A DNA stretch of 5,468 nucleotides from Myxococcales bacterium. GTDB lineage: Bacteria > Myxococcota > Polyangia > Fen-1088. Shown piece by piece: positions 1 to 5,468 of this stretch. Every line of letters begins with the position of its first letter. Positions within the stretch are counted from its first letter, which is position 1. Location: positions 4,242-9,709 of the forward strand of contig PMBY01000185.1 of NCBI GenBank assembly GCA_003153875.1, given 5' to 3'. The position numbers and the translations under genes are program-made. The notes beneath the pieces were generated by a model. It was not told where the DNA came from. It did no database searches and worked only from the letters and a program-made list of their open reading frames with translations.

Positions 1-1521
1 TACATGTTCTCGCCCAAAGAACTTGCGCCCAATGAGGACCAAGGCGTGGTGTTCGGCGCGATGCTGGTGCCACCCAACGCCACTTTGGAGCAGCTCGATC
101 CCTTCCGCGCCGAGGTGACACGCATCTTCAAGGAGACGCCCGAGTTCGACAACACCTTCCAAATCACCTTCCCCTTCCAGGGCTTTGGCGGCATGCTGGT
201 CAAACCCTGGGATCAGCGCGACCGAAAAATCTTCGCCATTGCCAATGAGACCAACTTCAAGCTGGCCAACATCGCTGGCGTACGTGCCCCGGTGTTTCTA
301 CCCCCTGCCCTGCCCAGCGCAGGCATCATGCCCATTGAATTCGTGATCGCATCCACGGCTGACCACCAAGAGATCACCCGCTTTGCCGACCGGCTCAAAC
401 TGGCGGCCGTTCAGAGCGGCCAATTCGCTTTTCCGCCTGACAGTGACGTGAAGATCGATCAGGCCAAGGCCGAAATTGTGCTCGACCGCGACAAGATTGC
501 CTCGATGGGAATCAGCCTAGGACAAGTGGGCGGCGATTTGGCGGCGATGATTGGCGGGCACTACGTCAACCGTTTCACCATTGACGGCCGCGCGTACAAG
601 GTAATTGCGCAGGTCGAGCGCAGCGGACGACTGACGGCCGATGATTTGCAGCGCATCTACGTGACTGGGCCCAACGGACAGCTCATGCCGCTGGGTGCAG
701 TCGCCGAGATCCGCAGGGGAATCGAGCCGCGCACCCTCAACCGCTTTCAGCAGCTCAATGCCGTCAAGATCTCGGGTGTGCCGTCGCGCTCGCTGGAGAA
801 CGGGTTGCGCGTGCTGGAAGACGAGGCGGCGAAGATTCTTCCCCCTGGCTATCGCATCGACTACACCGGTGAATCGCGCCAGCTTCGCCAGGAGAGTGGC
901 AAGTTCCTGCCCGCCATGGCGTTGGCCCTGGTGCTGATCTTCCTGGTCCTGGCCGCGCAGTTCAATTCCTTCCGCGATCCCTTTGTCATCCTGGCCGGGT
1001 CAGCGCCCCTGGCCATGTTCGGCGCGCTCATCTTCACCTTTCTGAAGTTCCAAGGCCCGCCCGGCATGACCTTCCCGCTGACTGCGGGATGGACTGTGAC
1101 ACTGAACATCTACTCCCAGGTCGGATTGGTCACGCTGGTTGGCCTGGTGTCAAAGAACGGCATCTTGATTGTGGAATTCGCCAACGTCCAGCAAGAGCGC
1201 GGCCTGTCCAAGATTGACGCCGTGAAGGCCGCAGCCGCGACCAGGCTGCGTCCGATCGTAATGACTACAATAGCCACCGTGGCTGGCCTCTTTCCCCTGA
1301 CCCTAGTCACGGGACCGGGCGCAGTGGCGCGCAACTCGATTGGTATTGTGCTGGTGGGCGGGATGTCAATCGGCACGCTCTTCACGCTCTTCGCGGTGCC
1401 GTCGATCTACGTGCTGCTAGCGCGCGACCACCGCAAGGCGCACGCGAAGGATCTGGAAGCCGAGCGAGCGGCCCAGGCGGCGGCTGTGCCGAGGCAGGGG
1501 AGCGCAGAGGCGGCTGCGTGA
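1..1521 (+). CDS. RND (HAE1/AcrB-type) multidrug efflux permease, C-terminal half
   Basis: This is the second half of an inner-membrane proton-driven pump that, with a periplasmic adaptor and an outer-membrane channel, exports drugs or other toxic compounds. The frame is open to the left edge, so the first ATG (position 4) is internal. The fragment begins near AcrB residue 560 (the EDQG segment) and lacks TM1-7, including the TM4 aspartates. Counting from that ATG, residues 1-300 are the second porter and docking region. Predicted TM helices are TM8 (305-320), TM9 (327-347), TM10 (372-393), TM11 (417-436) and TM12 (446-472). The VSKNGILIVEFA motif carries K384, equivalent to AcrB K940, and T421 matches AcrB T978, so the visible part of the proton relay is intact. 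The TM9-TM10 loop is about 15 residues longer than in AcrB. The tail is Ala/Glu-rich. The family call is firm; the substrate cannot be read. Confidence 0.95.
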   Translation, partial: YMFSPKELAPNEDQGVVFGAMLVPPNATLEQLDPFRAEVTRIFKETPEFDNTFQITFPFQGFGGMLVKPWDQRDRKIFAIANETNFKLANIAGVRAPVFLPPALPSAGIMPIEFVIASTADHQEITRFADRLKLAAVQSGQFAFPPDSDVKIDQAKAEIVLDRDKIASMGISLGQVGGDLAAMIGGHYVNRFTIDGRAYKVIAQVERSGRLTADDLQRIYVTGPNGQLMPLGAVAEIRRGIEPRTLNRFQQLNAVKISGVPSRSLENGLRVLEDEAAKILPPGYRIDYTGESRQLRQESGKFLPAMALALVLIFLVLAAQFNSFRDPFVILAGSAPLAMFGALIFTFLKFQGPPGMTFPLTAGWTVTLNIYSQVGLVTLVGLVSKNGILIVEFANVQQERGLSKIDAVKAAAATRLRPIVMTTIATVAGLFPLTLVTGPGAVARNSIGIVLVGGMSIGTLFTLFAVPSIYVLLARDHRKAHAKDLEAERAAQAAAVPRQGSAEAAA

Positions 1522-1563
1522 GGACGAGGGGCGCCGAAGGCCCGGGGCTAGGCCCAATATCGC

Positions 1564-1719
1564 CTATGACTTCAGCTTGCCACGCTTGGCGAGTTGTTCC
1601 TTCGCGACCTTCCCTGCAACGTAGAGCGTCTCGAACAAGTGTTCGACTAGTTTGATGGTTTCCTCCGCATCGTCTTTGCCGACCTGTGCATGAATCAGAG
1701 GAGTGCTATGGTTGGAATA
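1564..1719 (-). pseudogene. 3' remnant of a gene resembling the C-terminus of DUF4145-type proteins
   Basis: On the minus strand a frame ending in TAG (1566-1564) reads as protein-like sequence: an N-H pair, then HAQVGKDDAEETIKLVEHLF, then ETLYVAGKVAKEQLAKRGKL and a stop. The acidic helix followed by a Leu/Val helix and a basic tail resembles the C-terminus of DUF4145 proteins; this is from memory of the family, not a search. No ATG or credible start with a ribosome site exists in this frame, and an in-frame stop occurs at 1752-1750. Only about 50 codons remain, so the gene has lost its 5' part. The remnant runs antisense into the start of the antitoxin gene, which suggests that the toxin-antitoxin pair, or a deletion that came with it, replaced the rest. 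It could instead be a chance reading, though the composition argues against that. Confidence 0.45.
1631..1646. promoter_or_regulatory. Perfect 7-bp inverted repeat upstream of the toxin-antitoxin pair, possible operator
   Basis: TCGAACA (1631-1637) and TGTTCGA (1640-1646) are exact reverse complements separated by two bases. The dyad lies about 72 bp before the antitoxin ATG. Type II antitoxins or toxin-antitoxin complexes often repress their own promoter through such palindromes, so an operator role is plausible. No clear -35/-10 pair was seen beside it, and the bases also encode part of the relic gene on the other strand, so it may be accidental. Confidence 0.3.
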
Positions 1720-1967
1720 TGTCGACAGACGAGCTGCTGGCTGAGGTTCTCAGGCTACCGCGCGATGAACGCACGCGCGTGGCCGAAGAAGTCTTGACCA
1801 GCCTTGAGGAACCGGAGGACATGGTGGCCGCGGCGTGGGCGCAGGAGCTTGACCGGCGTTCGCGCGAAATCTCGGAGGGCAAGGTTCAACCGGTCGACTG
1901 GGAAACGGCGCGCACCCAGATCCTGAACGAAATGCGGCAGCGTCGTGCAAGTCGATCTGCACCCTGA
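1719..1967 (+). CDS. Antitoxin, putative addiction-module component (PF09720/TIGR02574-like)
   Basis: This 82-residue acidic protein is the likely antitoxin of the pair with the next gene; it would bind and neutralise that toxin and may repress the operon. The N-terminal helix contains LPRDERTRVAEEVLTSL (residues 13-29), the typical L-P-x-x-E-R pattern. The C-terminal part has W40, E43, R46 and E50, then GKV (54-56) and W61-E62, the toxin-wrapping pattern of the PF09720 family. ATG at 1719 gives the family's usual N-terminus and length; a GTG at 1686 would add 11 residues that do not look like the family. The best purine-rich ribosome site, GAGGAG (1698-1703), lies 15 nt from this ATG, further than usual. 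The stop codon falls inside the toxin gene, so the two are probably translationally coupled. Family assignment is from recalled motifs. Confidence 0.85.
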   Translation: MSTDELLAEVLRLPRDERTRVAEEVLTSLEEPEDMVAAAWAQELDRRSREISEGKVQPVDWETARTQILNEMRQRRASRSAP

Positions 1968-2262
1968 AGCCCAGTCCGAACTACGCCGGGCTGCTCTCTG
2001 GCACGATCAGCAGAGGGCCGATCTCGGCGATGAACTCTTCGCTGATGTGGGATCCACGCTGGAGCGCATAGCCACCGCACCCCAGGCCTTTCCGATCTGG
2101 CCCACGCTCCCTGTTTCCGAGAACCCTATTCGCAGAGCCCTGCTACACCGATTCCCGTATGCGCTTGCGTTTGAGATCGGCGCGAACCGCTTTCTCGTGC
2201 TTGCCGTAGCACACGCAAAACGGCGTCCCTTCTACTGGCTCGCGCGAAGAAACCTCGGCTGA
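1945..2262 (+). CDS. Type II toxin, RelE/ParE superfamily
   Basis: This 105-residue protein is the likely toxin partner of the upstream antitoxin. RelE-type members cleave mRNA on the ribosome and ParE-type members poison gyrase; which applies here cannot be told from sequence. The family pattern is clear: HPEAQSEL near the N-terminus (residues 6-13), the helix ALWHDQQRADLGDELFADV (17-35), then PIRRALLHRFPYALAFEI (61-78), and the closing strand LAVAHAKRRPFYW (86-98) with H90, R93, R94, P95 and W98. It starts with GTG at 1945 and overlaps the antitoxin gene by 23 nt, with no strong ribosome site of its own, which fits coupled translation. Length and all conserved blocks look intact, so it should be functional. 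Confidence 0.9.
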   Translation: MQVDLHPEAQSELRRAALWHDQQRADLGDELFADVGSTLERIATAPQAFPIWPTLPVSENPIRRALLHRFPYALAFEIGANRFLVLAVAHAKRRPFYWLARRNLG

Positions 2263-2345
2263 GGATCGGTCAGCGACGTACTCCCTGAGCGCCTCCGGGG
2301 CCGTGATGAGCAGGCCGGTCGCAGCGCCTCCGAAGGTCTACAGGA

Positions 2346-2386
2346 TCGCGTTGGCGGGTGCCGAGCGCCACGCGAGGGAATATCCC
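2346..2386. repeat. Two adjacent hairpins in the gap between toxin and Cys-rich protein genes
   Basis: The gap between the toxin stop (2262) and the next gene holds no convincing coding sequence. TCGCG (2346-2350) plus TGGCG (2352-2356) pairs with CGCCA (2366-2370) plus CGCGA (2371-2375), giving a 10-bp stem with one bulged T (2351) and a 9-nt loop. Directly after it, GGGA (2376-2379) and TCCC (2383-2386) form a small 4-bp stem. No T-run follows, so this is not a standard intrinsic terminator. It could slow or end transcription from the toxin-antitoxin pair, act in the leader of the next gene, or belong to a dispersed repeat. None of these roles is shown by the sequence. Confidence 0.35.
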
Positions 2387-2454
2387 TTGAATCCCAAGTT
2401 GGACTACACTGGACTTGCCCGGCGGTGCCTCATGCGCCTATGGACAATGGTTTC

Positions 2455-2967
2455 ATGCGTCACCTGGACTTGTTCCTGGTTTCTTCGATCATGTTCTCTC
2501 TCGTCTGCTGCGGGCGCAGCAGTCTCGACACGGTGGTTGCTGGTACAGGAGGCACGATGTCCCTCGGCGGTGCGGTAGGGGGCGGCGGCGCTCTGGCAGG
2601 TGCCGGCGGTACGCTGGCCGCAGGAGGCACAACCGGCACGGGCGGATCAACTGCGGCTTCTGACGCTTCGGCCACCACCGACCTGGACAGTTGCTCAAGT
2701 GATGCCGACTGCCTGTCGTCGTGCATCTGGGTAACAACCCCCATCGATTCGAGCCAGTGCACCGCCTTCTATTGCTGTGGCATGACGTGGCTGAGCAAGA
2801 GGAGATGCGAAGCCAATCAAGCGGCCTGGGCATTCTATTGCCCCAACCAGTCTCCACAACTCATGGAGTGCCCATGCTTAGGACTGTGTCTGGGTGACGT
2901 GTTCTCCTGCGTCGCCGGACAATGCACTGATTGGTGCCCGCCTCGTGTTGATGCCGGCATGAGATAG
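2455..2967 (+). CDS. Small exported Cys-rich protein, probable lipoprotein with Gly-rich linker
   Basis: The protein has about 170 residues and an unknown function. From the ATG at 2455 it begins MRHLDLFLVSSIMFSLVCCG, a signal-peptide-like hydrophobic stretch ending in two cysteines (C18, C19). L-V-C-C is close to a lipobox, but the -1 cysteine is not standard. A low-complexity Gly/Ala/Thr/Ser linker of roughly 45 residues follows, then a tail of about 90 residues with 14 cysteines that opens with CSSDADC. This layout (lipobox, Gly-rich spacer, Cys-rich domain with a C-x-x-D-x-D-C start) is typical of myxobacterial surface proteins of unknown role. The even Cys number suggests disulfide bonds after export. 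Starts at ATG 2440 or GTG 2425 are also possible; none has a strong ribosome site. The gene ends 7 bp from the stop of the convergent aldo/keto reductase. Confidence 0.7.
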   Translation: MRHLDLFLVSSIMFSLVCCGRSSLDTVVAGTGGTMSLGGAVGGGGALAGAGGTLAAGGTTGTGGSTAASDASATTDLDSCSSDADCLSSCIWVTTPIDSSQCTAFYCCGMTWLSKRRCEANQAAWAFYCPNQSPQLMECPCLGLCLGDVFSCVAGQCTDWCPPRVDAGMR

Positions 2968-2974
2968 GTCTCGC

Positions 2975-3958
2975 CTACCAAAGCGCGTGAACGTGGCGAC
3001 GAATGAGATCGTTGTAGATCTGTTCGACCCCGCGGTTCTGCTCAGGCGTCAAGGGAGCCAGATTCTCGACCTGCAGGTTGGCGTCGACCTGACCCGGACT
3101 GGAGGCGCCGGGAATCACCGTGGTCACCCCCGGCGTATCGAGCACGAAGCGCAAAGCCGCCAGGTGAAGAGGCGTTCCGGAAAACAAGGCCTTGAGACGT
3201 TCGACCGCCTTCAATCCCACTGCATAGGGCACTCCCGAGAAGGTCTCACCTTTGTCGAACACGGCGCCTTCGCGATTGAACTGCCGGTGATCGCCAGGGC
3301 CAAAGGTCGTCGCACTTCCATACCGCCCGGTCAGCAGGCCGCTGGCCAAAGGCACGCGCACAACGACGGCGACCCCGCGCCGCGCGGCCTCGGCGAAGAA
3401 CCGCTCGCGCGGGCGCAGTCGGAACATGTTGTAGATGATCTGCACGCTGCGCACATTGTCGAACTCGATGGCTTTGAGCGCTTCCTCGACCTTTTCGACG
3501 CTGACCCCGAGATGCTTGATCTTGCCCTCGTCGCGCATGCGATCGAAAACCTCGAAGACCTCGGGTCGGTAGTAGACAGTCATCGGCGGGCAGTGAAGCT
3601 GGATCAAATCCATGCACTCCAGCCCTAAGCGGGAGAGACTGGCCTCGACGAATGTGCGCATGGCTTGTGGCGTGTACGCCTCGTCCACATGTGGTGACAA
3701 TTGCCGGCCACACTTGCTGGCCACGAACAGGCGTTGGCCACAGGAGCGAACAAAACGCCCGACAGCCTTTTCGCTGTCGCCGTCGGAATAGACGTCGGCT
3801 GTGTCGATGAAATCGATGCCACCGGCAACGGCGCGCTGGAGCACGCGCTCGGCATTGGCCTCGTCGAAGGGCTCGCCCCAACGGCCTCCCACTTGCCAAG
3901 TTCCCAGGCCAATTTCCGAAACGTTGATTCCCGAATTGCCAAATGGTCGCTTCTTCAC
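2975..3958 (-). CDS. Aldo/keto reductase, NAD(P)H-dependent oxidoreductase
   Basis: This is a cytoplasmic TIM-barrel enzyme of the aldo/keto reductase family, which reduces aldehydes or ketones with NAD(P)H; the substrate is unknown. From GTG at 3958 the protein has 327 residues and starts MKKRPFGNSGINVSEIGLGT, the usual N-terminus of the family. The catalytic tetrad is complete: D52 and Y57 in IDTADVY, K82 in ASKCG, and H122 in QLHCPP. The cofactor-binding signature is VIPGASSPGQVDANL near residues 281-295. The start is uncertain: in-frame TTG codons at 4012 and 3994 have better ribosome sites (AAGGCGG at 4026-4020; AAAGGCGGG at 4009-4001) and would add 18 or 12 residues that do not match the family. 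It follows the barrel-like gene on the same strand and is probably in one operon with it. Confidence 0.9.
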   Translation of the reverse strand: MKKRPFGNSGINVSEIGLGTWQVGGRWGEPFDEANAERVLQRAVAGGIDFIDTADVYSDGDSEKAVGRFVRSCGQRLFVASKCGRQLSPHVDEAYTPQAMRTFVEASLSRLGLECMDLIQLHCPPMTVYYRPEVFEVFDRMRDEGKIKHLGVSVEKVEEALKAIEFDNVRSVQIIYNMFRLRPRERFFAEAARRGVAVVVRVPLASGLLTGRYGSATTFGPGDHRQFNREGAVFDKGETFSGVPYAVGLKAVERLKALFSGTPLHLAALRFVLDTPGVTTVIPGASSPGQVDANLQVENLAPLTPEQNRGVEQIYNDLIRRHVHALW

Positions 3959-4008
3959 AGGCGAGAGACTGAACCATTGCCCGCGGGCCGTCAACCCGGA
4001 CCCGCCTT

Positions 4009-4983
4009 TCAACGTCCAGCCGCCTTGGGTCCTGAGGCCAGGGCCAGGCGGACTCCGAGTCCCAGGGTTGCCTCTTCCGTCAGGCCGCGAATGCCGTAGC
4101 GATTCCCCACGTCGCCCGCGCCGTAGATCATGATCTCACCCAGCGAGGACAGCAGCGCGACCCCGACCAGCGCGCGCACACGGTAAGCGTCGGGGAATTG
4201 CCGCCCCTGCAGCATGTCGCCCCAAAGGTGCTCGGCATAACCGGAAATGAAAGGCTGTATGGTTTCGGAGCGGACGAATCGAACGTGGAGATCAAGCGCC
4301 ACGCCCGCCGAGTAGCTCGACCGATCAGGCAGAAACCACATTCCAATCGCACGTTCGGCGAAGAGCCAATTCGAGGTTCGTTGCAATGAAGCGAGGTCGA
4401 AAATGAGATCGTCGCCGACATAGGGTTCCGGCGTTGCATCTTCCTCGCCCCCGTTTCCCGCATTGCTGCCAGTGTAGTGTTGGCTTTCGTGACGGTACTG
4501 AAGCGTGAGCTCGACTGCGCAGCTCTGGCACATCGACCGCGCCAGTGCGTCGAGCGAAAAGGCAGCGAAGTAAGCGTAGGACCCGCGCCAGAGGATCTTG
4601 CCGTTGCCGCTGGGAAGGCCGCCGGCATTGCTTCCGCTGGTCCTGGCATCGACTTCTAGCTCTATGAATCCGGCAAACCCACTGCGCAGGCTCCACCTGT
4701 TGAATTGGAGCGTGAACAGGGAAAAGTCACCACCGGCCATGTCTGCTGGTCGTGGAAACAGAATCATGTTCATGGCCGGCGTGTCACGGGACGCGGACCA
4801 CGCCCGCGGCACGCGGCGCGGATAGCCGAGCCAAGTCAGGTGGGGCCGTGCCGCGACCGGCGCATCGGCCGACGTGGGTGACGGATCCGCCAACGGGCTG
4901 CGGGCTGCAGCGTCGCCGGCCCATGCTGCCGTGGAAATCGCCATAATCGACGTCGCGAGGAGCGTGGTCGGGACGCGGCTCAT
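4009..4983 (-). CDS. Exported protein, probable outer-membrane beta-barrel, function unknown
   Basis: The protein has 324 residues and I do not recognise its family with confidence. It opens with a clear signal peptide: basic start, hydrophobic core, and cleavage likely after A22 (AWA, then GD). Residues 23-60 form a Pro/Ala-rich segment. From about residue 70 to the end there are many short alternating polar/aromatic stretches, such as FSLFTLQFNRWSLRSGF (87-103), AVELTLQYRHES (156-167), YSAGVALDLHVRF (224-236) and ATLGLGVRLAL (305-315), which suit transmembrane beta-strands of a porin-like barrel. Two cysteines sit close together (C152, C155). It ends in a basic tail instead of the terminal aromatic residue common in barrels, which weakens the call. 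ATG at 4983 has a strong ribosome site 8 nt upstream and overlaps the preceding stop as ATGA, so the two genes are coupled. Confidence 0.7.
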   Translation of the reverse strand: MSRVPTTLLATSIMAISTAAWAGDAAARSPLADPSPTSADAPVAARPHLTWLGYPRRVPRAWSASRDTPAMNMILFPRPADMAGGDFSLFTLQFNRWSLRSGFAGFIELEVDARTSGSNAGGLPSGNGKILWRGSYAYFAAFSLDALARSMCQSCAVELTLQYRHESQHYTGSNAGNGGEEDATPEPYVGDDLIFDLASLQRTSNWLFAERAIGMWFLPDRSSYSAGVALDLHVRFVRSETIQPFISGYAEHLWGDMLQGRQFPDAYRVRALVGVALLSSLGEIMIYGAGDVGNRYGIRGLTEEATLGLGVRLALASGPKAAGR

Positions 4984-5468
4984 TGGTCGAGCCCTCCGAA
5001 TTCACCAAAGAAGCGAAAAGTGGCGAGATGCAGGCCCGGCGCGGCCTCTCCGCTGGTGCTGTAGCTGACGTGTATCGTGCGCGGACTTCGGCGCAACCCC
5101 GAGTGCTCCCGGCCGCCGCCCAGAAACCAGCTTGCCGGCGGAAGCGCATCGAAGATCGCGGTGCGTCGGTCCATCGCGCCAGTGGCCGACGGCATGCGAC
5201 GGACATAGAAGCGCGATTCGAAAATGTCCAGAATGGTGGCCATGAACGTGCCCGAAAAGGCCGACACGGTCACGGGCCCCAGTTCGTCCGCGATCACCGA
5301 AGCATCCGAGAGCTGGTCGACCCAGCCGTCAAACAGGTTGTACACCTGGTACGCGGACGGAACCTCGATCGCGTCGAGCGGCGCACCGGACACGGTGCAT
5401 AGGGTTGAGAAGCTGGCCACGCGCCGGCAGCCATAGACCAGCGCGCGGTCGTCGACCACGAGCCCGCC
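4980..5468 (-). CDS. Unrecognised protein, C-terminal 162 residues (5' end beyond window)
   Basis: The frame is open from the right edge, where it reads GGLVVDDRALVYGCRRVASF; a GTG at 5459 could be a start but has no visible ribosome site within the window, so the gene probably begins outside. The visible part has no membrane helix and no motif I can assign. It contains two cysteines ten residues apart (C14 and C24 counted from the edge) and several beta-like stretches near the end, such as RTIHVSYSTSG and GLHLATFRFFGEF. Its stop (4982-4980) overlaps the start of the barrel-like gene as ATGA, so the products are probably made together. A role linked to the cell envelope is suggested only by that neighbour. 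Confidence 0.6.
   Translation of the reverse strand, partial: GGLVVDDRALVYGCRRVASFSTLCTVSGAPLDAIEVPSAYQVYNLFDGWVDQLSDASVIADELGPVTVSAFSGTFMATILDIFESRFYVRRMPSATGAMDRRTAIFDALPPASWFLGGGREHSGLRRSPRTIHVSYSTSGEAAPGLHLATFRFFGEFGGLDQ
4992..4997 (-). promoter_or_regulatory. Strong Shine-Dalgarno site for the barrel-like gene
   Basis: On the minus strand GGAGGG lies 8 nt before the ATG at 4983, inside the end of the upstream gene. This near-ideal site fixes the start of the barrel-like gene and shows that it can be translated on its own as well as by coupling through the ATGA overlap. Confidence 0.7.

Noticed and set aside
1529..1555. Possible terminator after the RND gene: GGGC/GCCC stems at 1529-1543 and 1545-1555
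   Set aside because: The stems are only 4 bp, compete with each other, and no T-run follows on the plus strand.
2352..2370. Possible sigma-54-type promoter (GG-N10-GC spacing at 2353-2366)
   Set aside because: Only the GG and GC dinucleotides fit; the rest of the -24/-12 consensus is poor, and the bases are better explained by the hairpin.
2275..2400. Minus-strand reading of the intergenic gap that looks partly protein-like (LGFKGYSLAWRSAPANAIL, then TAG, then a second segment ending near ALREYVADR)
   Set aside because: It is interrupted by an in-frame stop, has no start, and matches no family I know. It may be a relic or part of a repeat, but the support is too thin for a feature.
2303..2578. 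Plus-strand open frame of 91 codons starting GTG-ATG before the Cys-rich protein gene
   Set aside because: It overlaps the signal-peptide and linker part of the better-supported gene in another frame, shows no domain-like pattern, and has no ribosome site.
2530..2670. Gly-rich DNA stretch considered as a tandem repeat
   Set aside because: The period is irregular; it is low-complexity coding sequence for a Gly/Ala/Thr linker, not a true tandem repeat or CRISPR array.
3246..3977. Long minus-strand open frame (243 codons) inside the aldo/keto reductase gene, and plus-strand frames at 2987-3628 and 3701-4099
   Set aside because: They are Arg/Ala/His-rich shadow frames of a gene with an intact catalytic tetrad and have no protein-family pattern.
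4784..5402. Frames on both strands overlapping the two right-hand genes (4784-5206 minus, 4983-5402 plus)
   Set aside because: They have shadow-frame composition, while the chosen frames have a signal peptide, a strong ribosome site and an ATGA junction.

Overview
The window is 5.5 kb of high-GC bacterial DNA. It looks like a Gram-negative genome from the Myxococcota or a related deltaproteobacterial group. The clues are a lipoprotein-like protein with a long Gly/Ala/Thr linker followed by a Cys-rich tail opening with a C-x-x-D-x-D-C motif (a style common in myxobacteria), an RND transporter and a likely outer-membrane barrel protein (both imply an outer membrane), and several GTG starts. The assignment is an inference from sequence style and was not checked by any search.

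Left part, plus strand: the first 1.5 kb is the C-terminal half of an RND (HAE1/AcrB-type) efflux pump whose N-terminal half lies upstream of the window. Next comes a short stretch that holds, on the minus strand, the decayed 3' end of a gene with no start, resembling the tail of a DUF4145-type protein. Abutting and slightly overlapping this relic is a compact type II toxin-antitoxin pair, with a PF09720-like antitoxin overlapping a RelE/ParE-fold toxin by 23 nt. A perfect 7-bp dyad lies about 70 bp upstream of the antitoxin and is a candidate operator.

Middle, plus strand: a gap of about 190 bp contains two adjacent hairpins and no convincing gene. It is followed by a small exported Cys-rich protein.

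Right part, minus strand: a tightly packed run is transcribed from the right edge towards the centre. It consists of an unrecognised protein (5' end beyond the window), a signal-peptide-bearing protein likely to form or attach to an outer-membrane beta-barrel (joined by an ATGA overlap), and an aldo/keto reductase with an intact catalytic tetrad. The aldo/keto reductase and the Cys-rich protein gene converge, leaving only 7 bp between their stop codons.

I see no CRISPR array, tRNA, rRNA, insertion sequence or phage gene. The most noteworthy points are the toxin-antitoxin module sitting on a truncated gene, the Cys-rich exported protein, and the two unrecognised envelope-type genes coupled to an aldo/keto reductase. 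I do not see clear evidence for a wholly new system.
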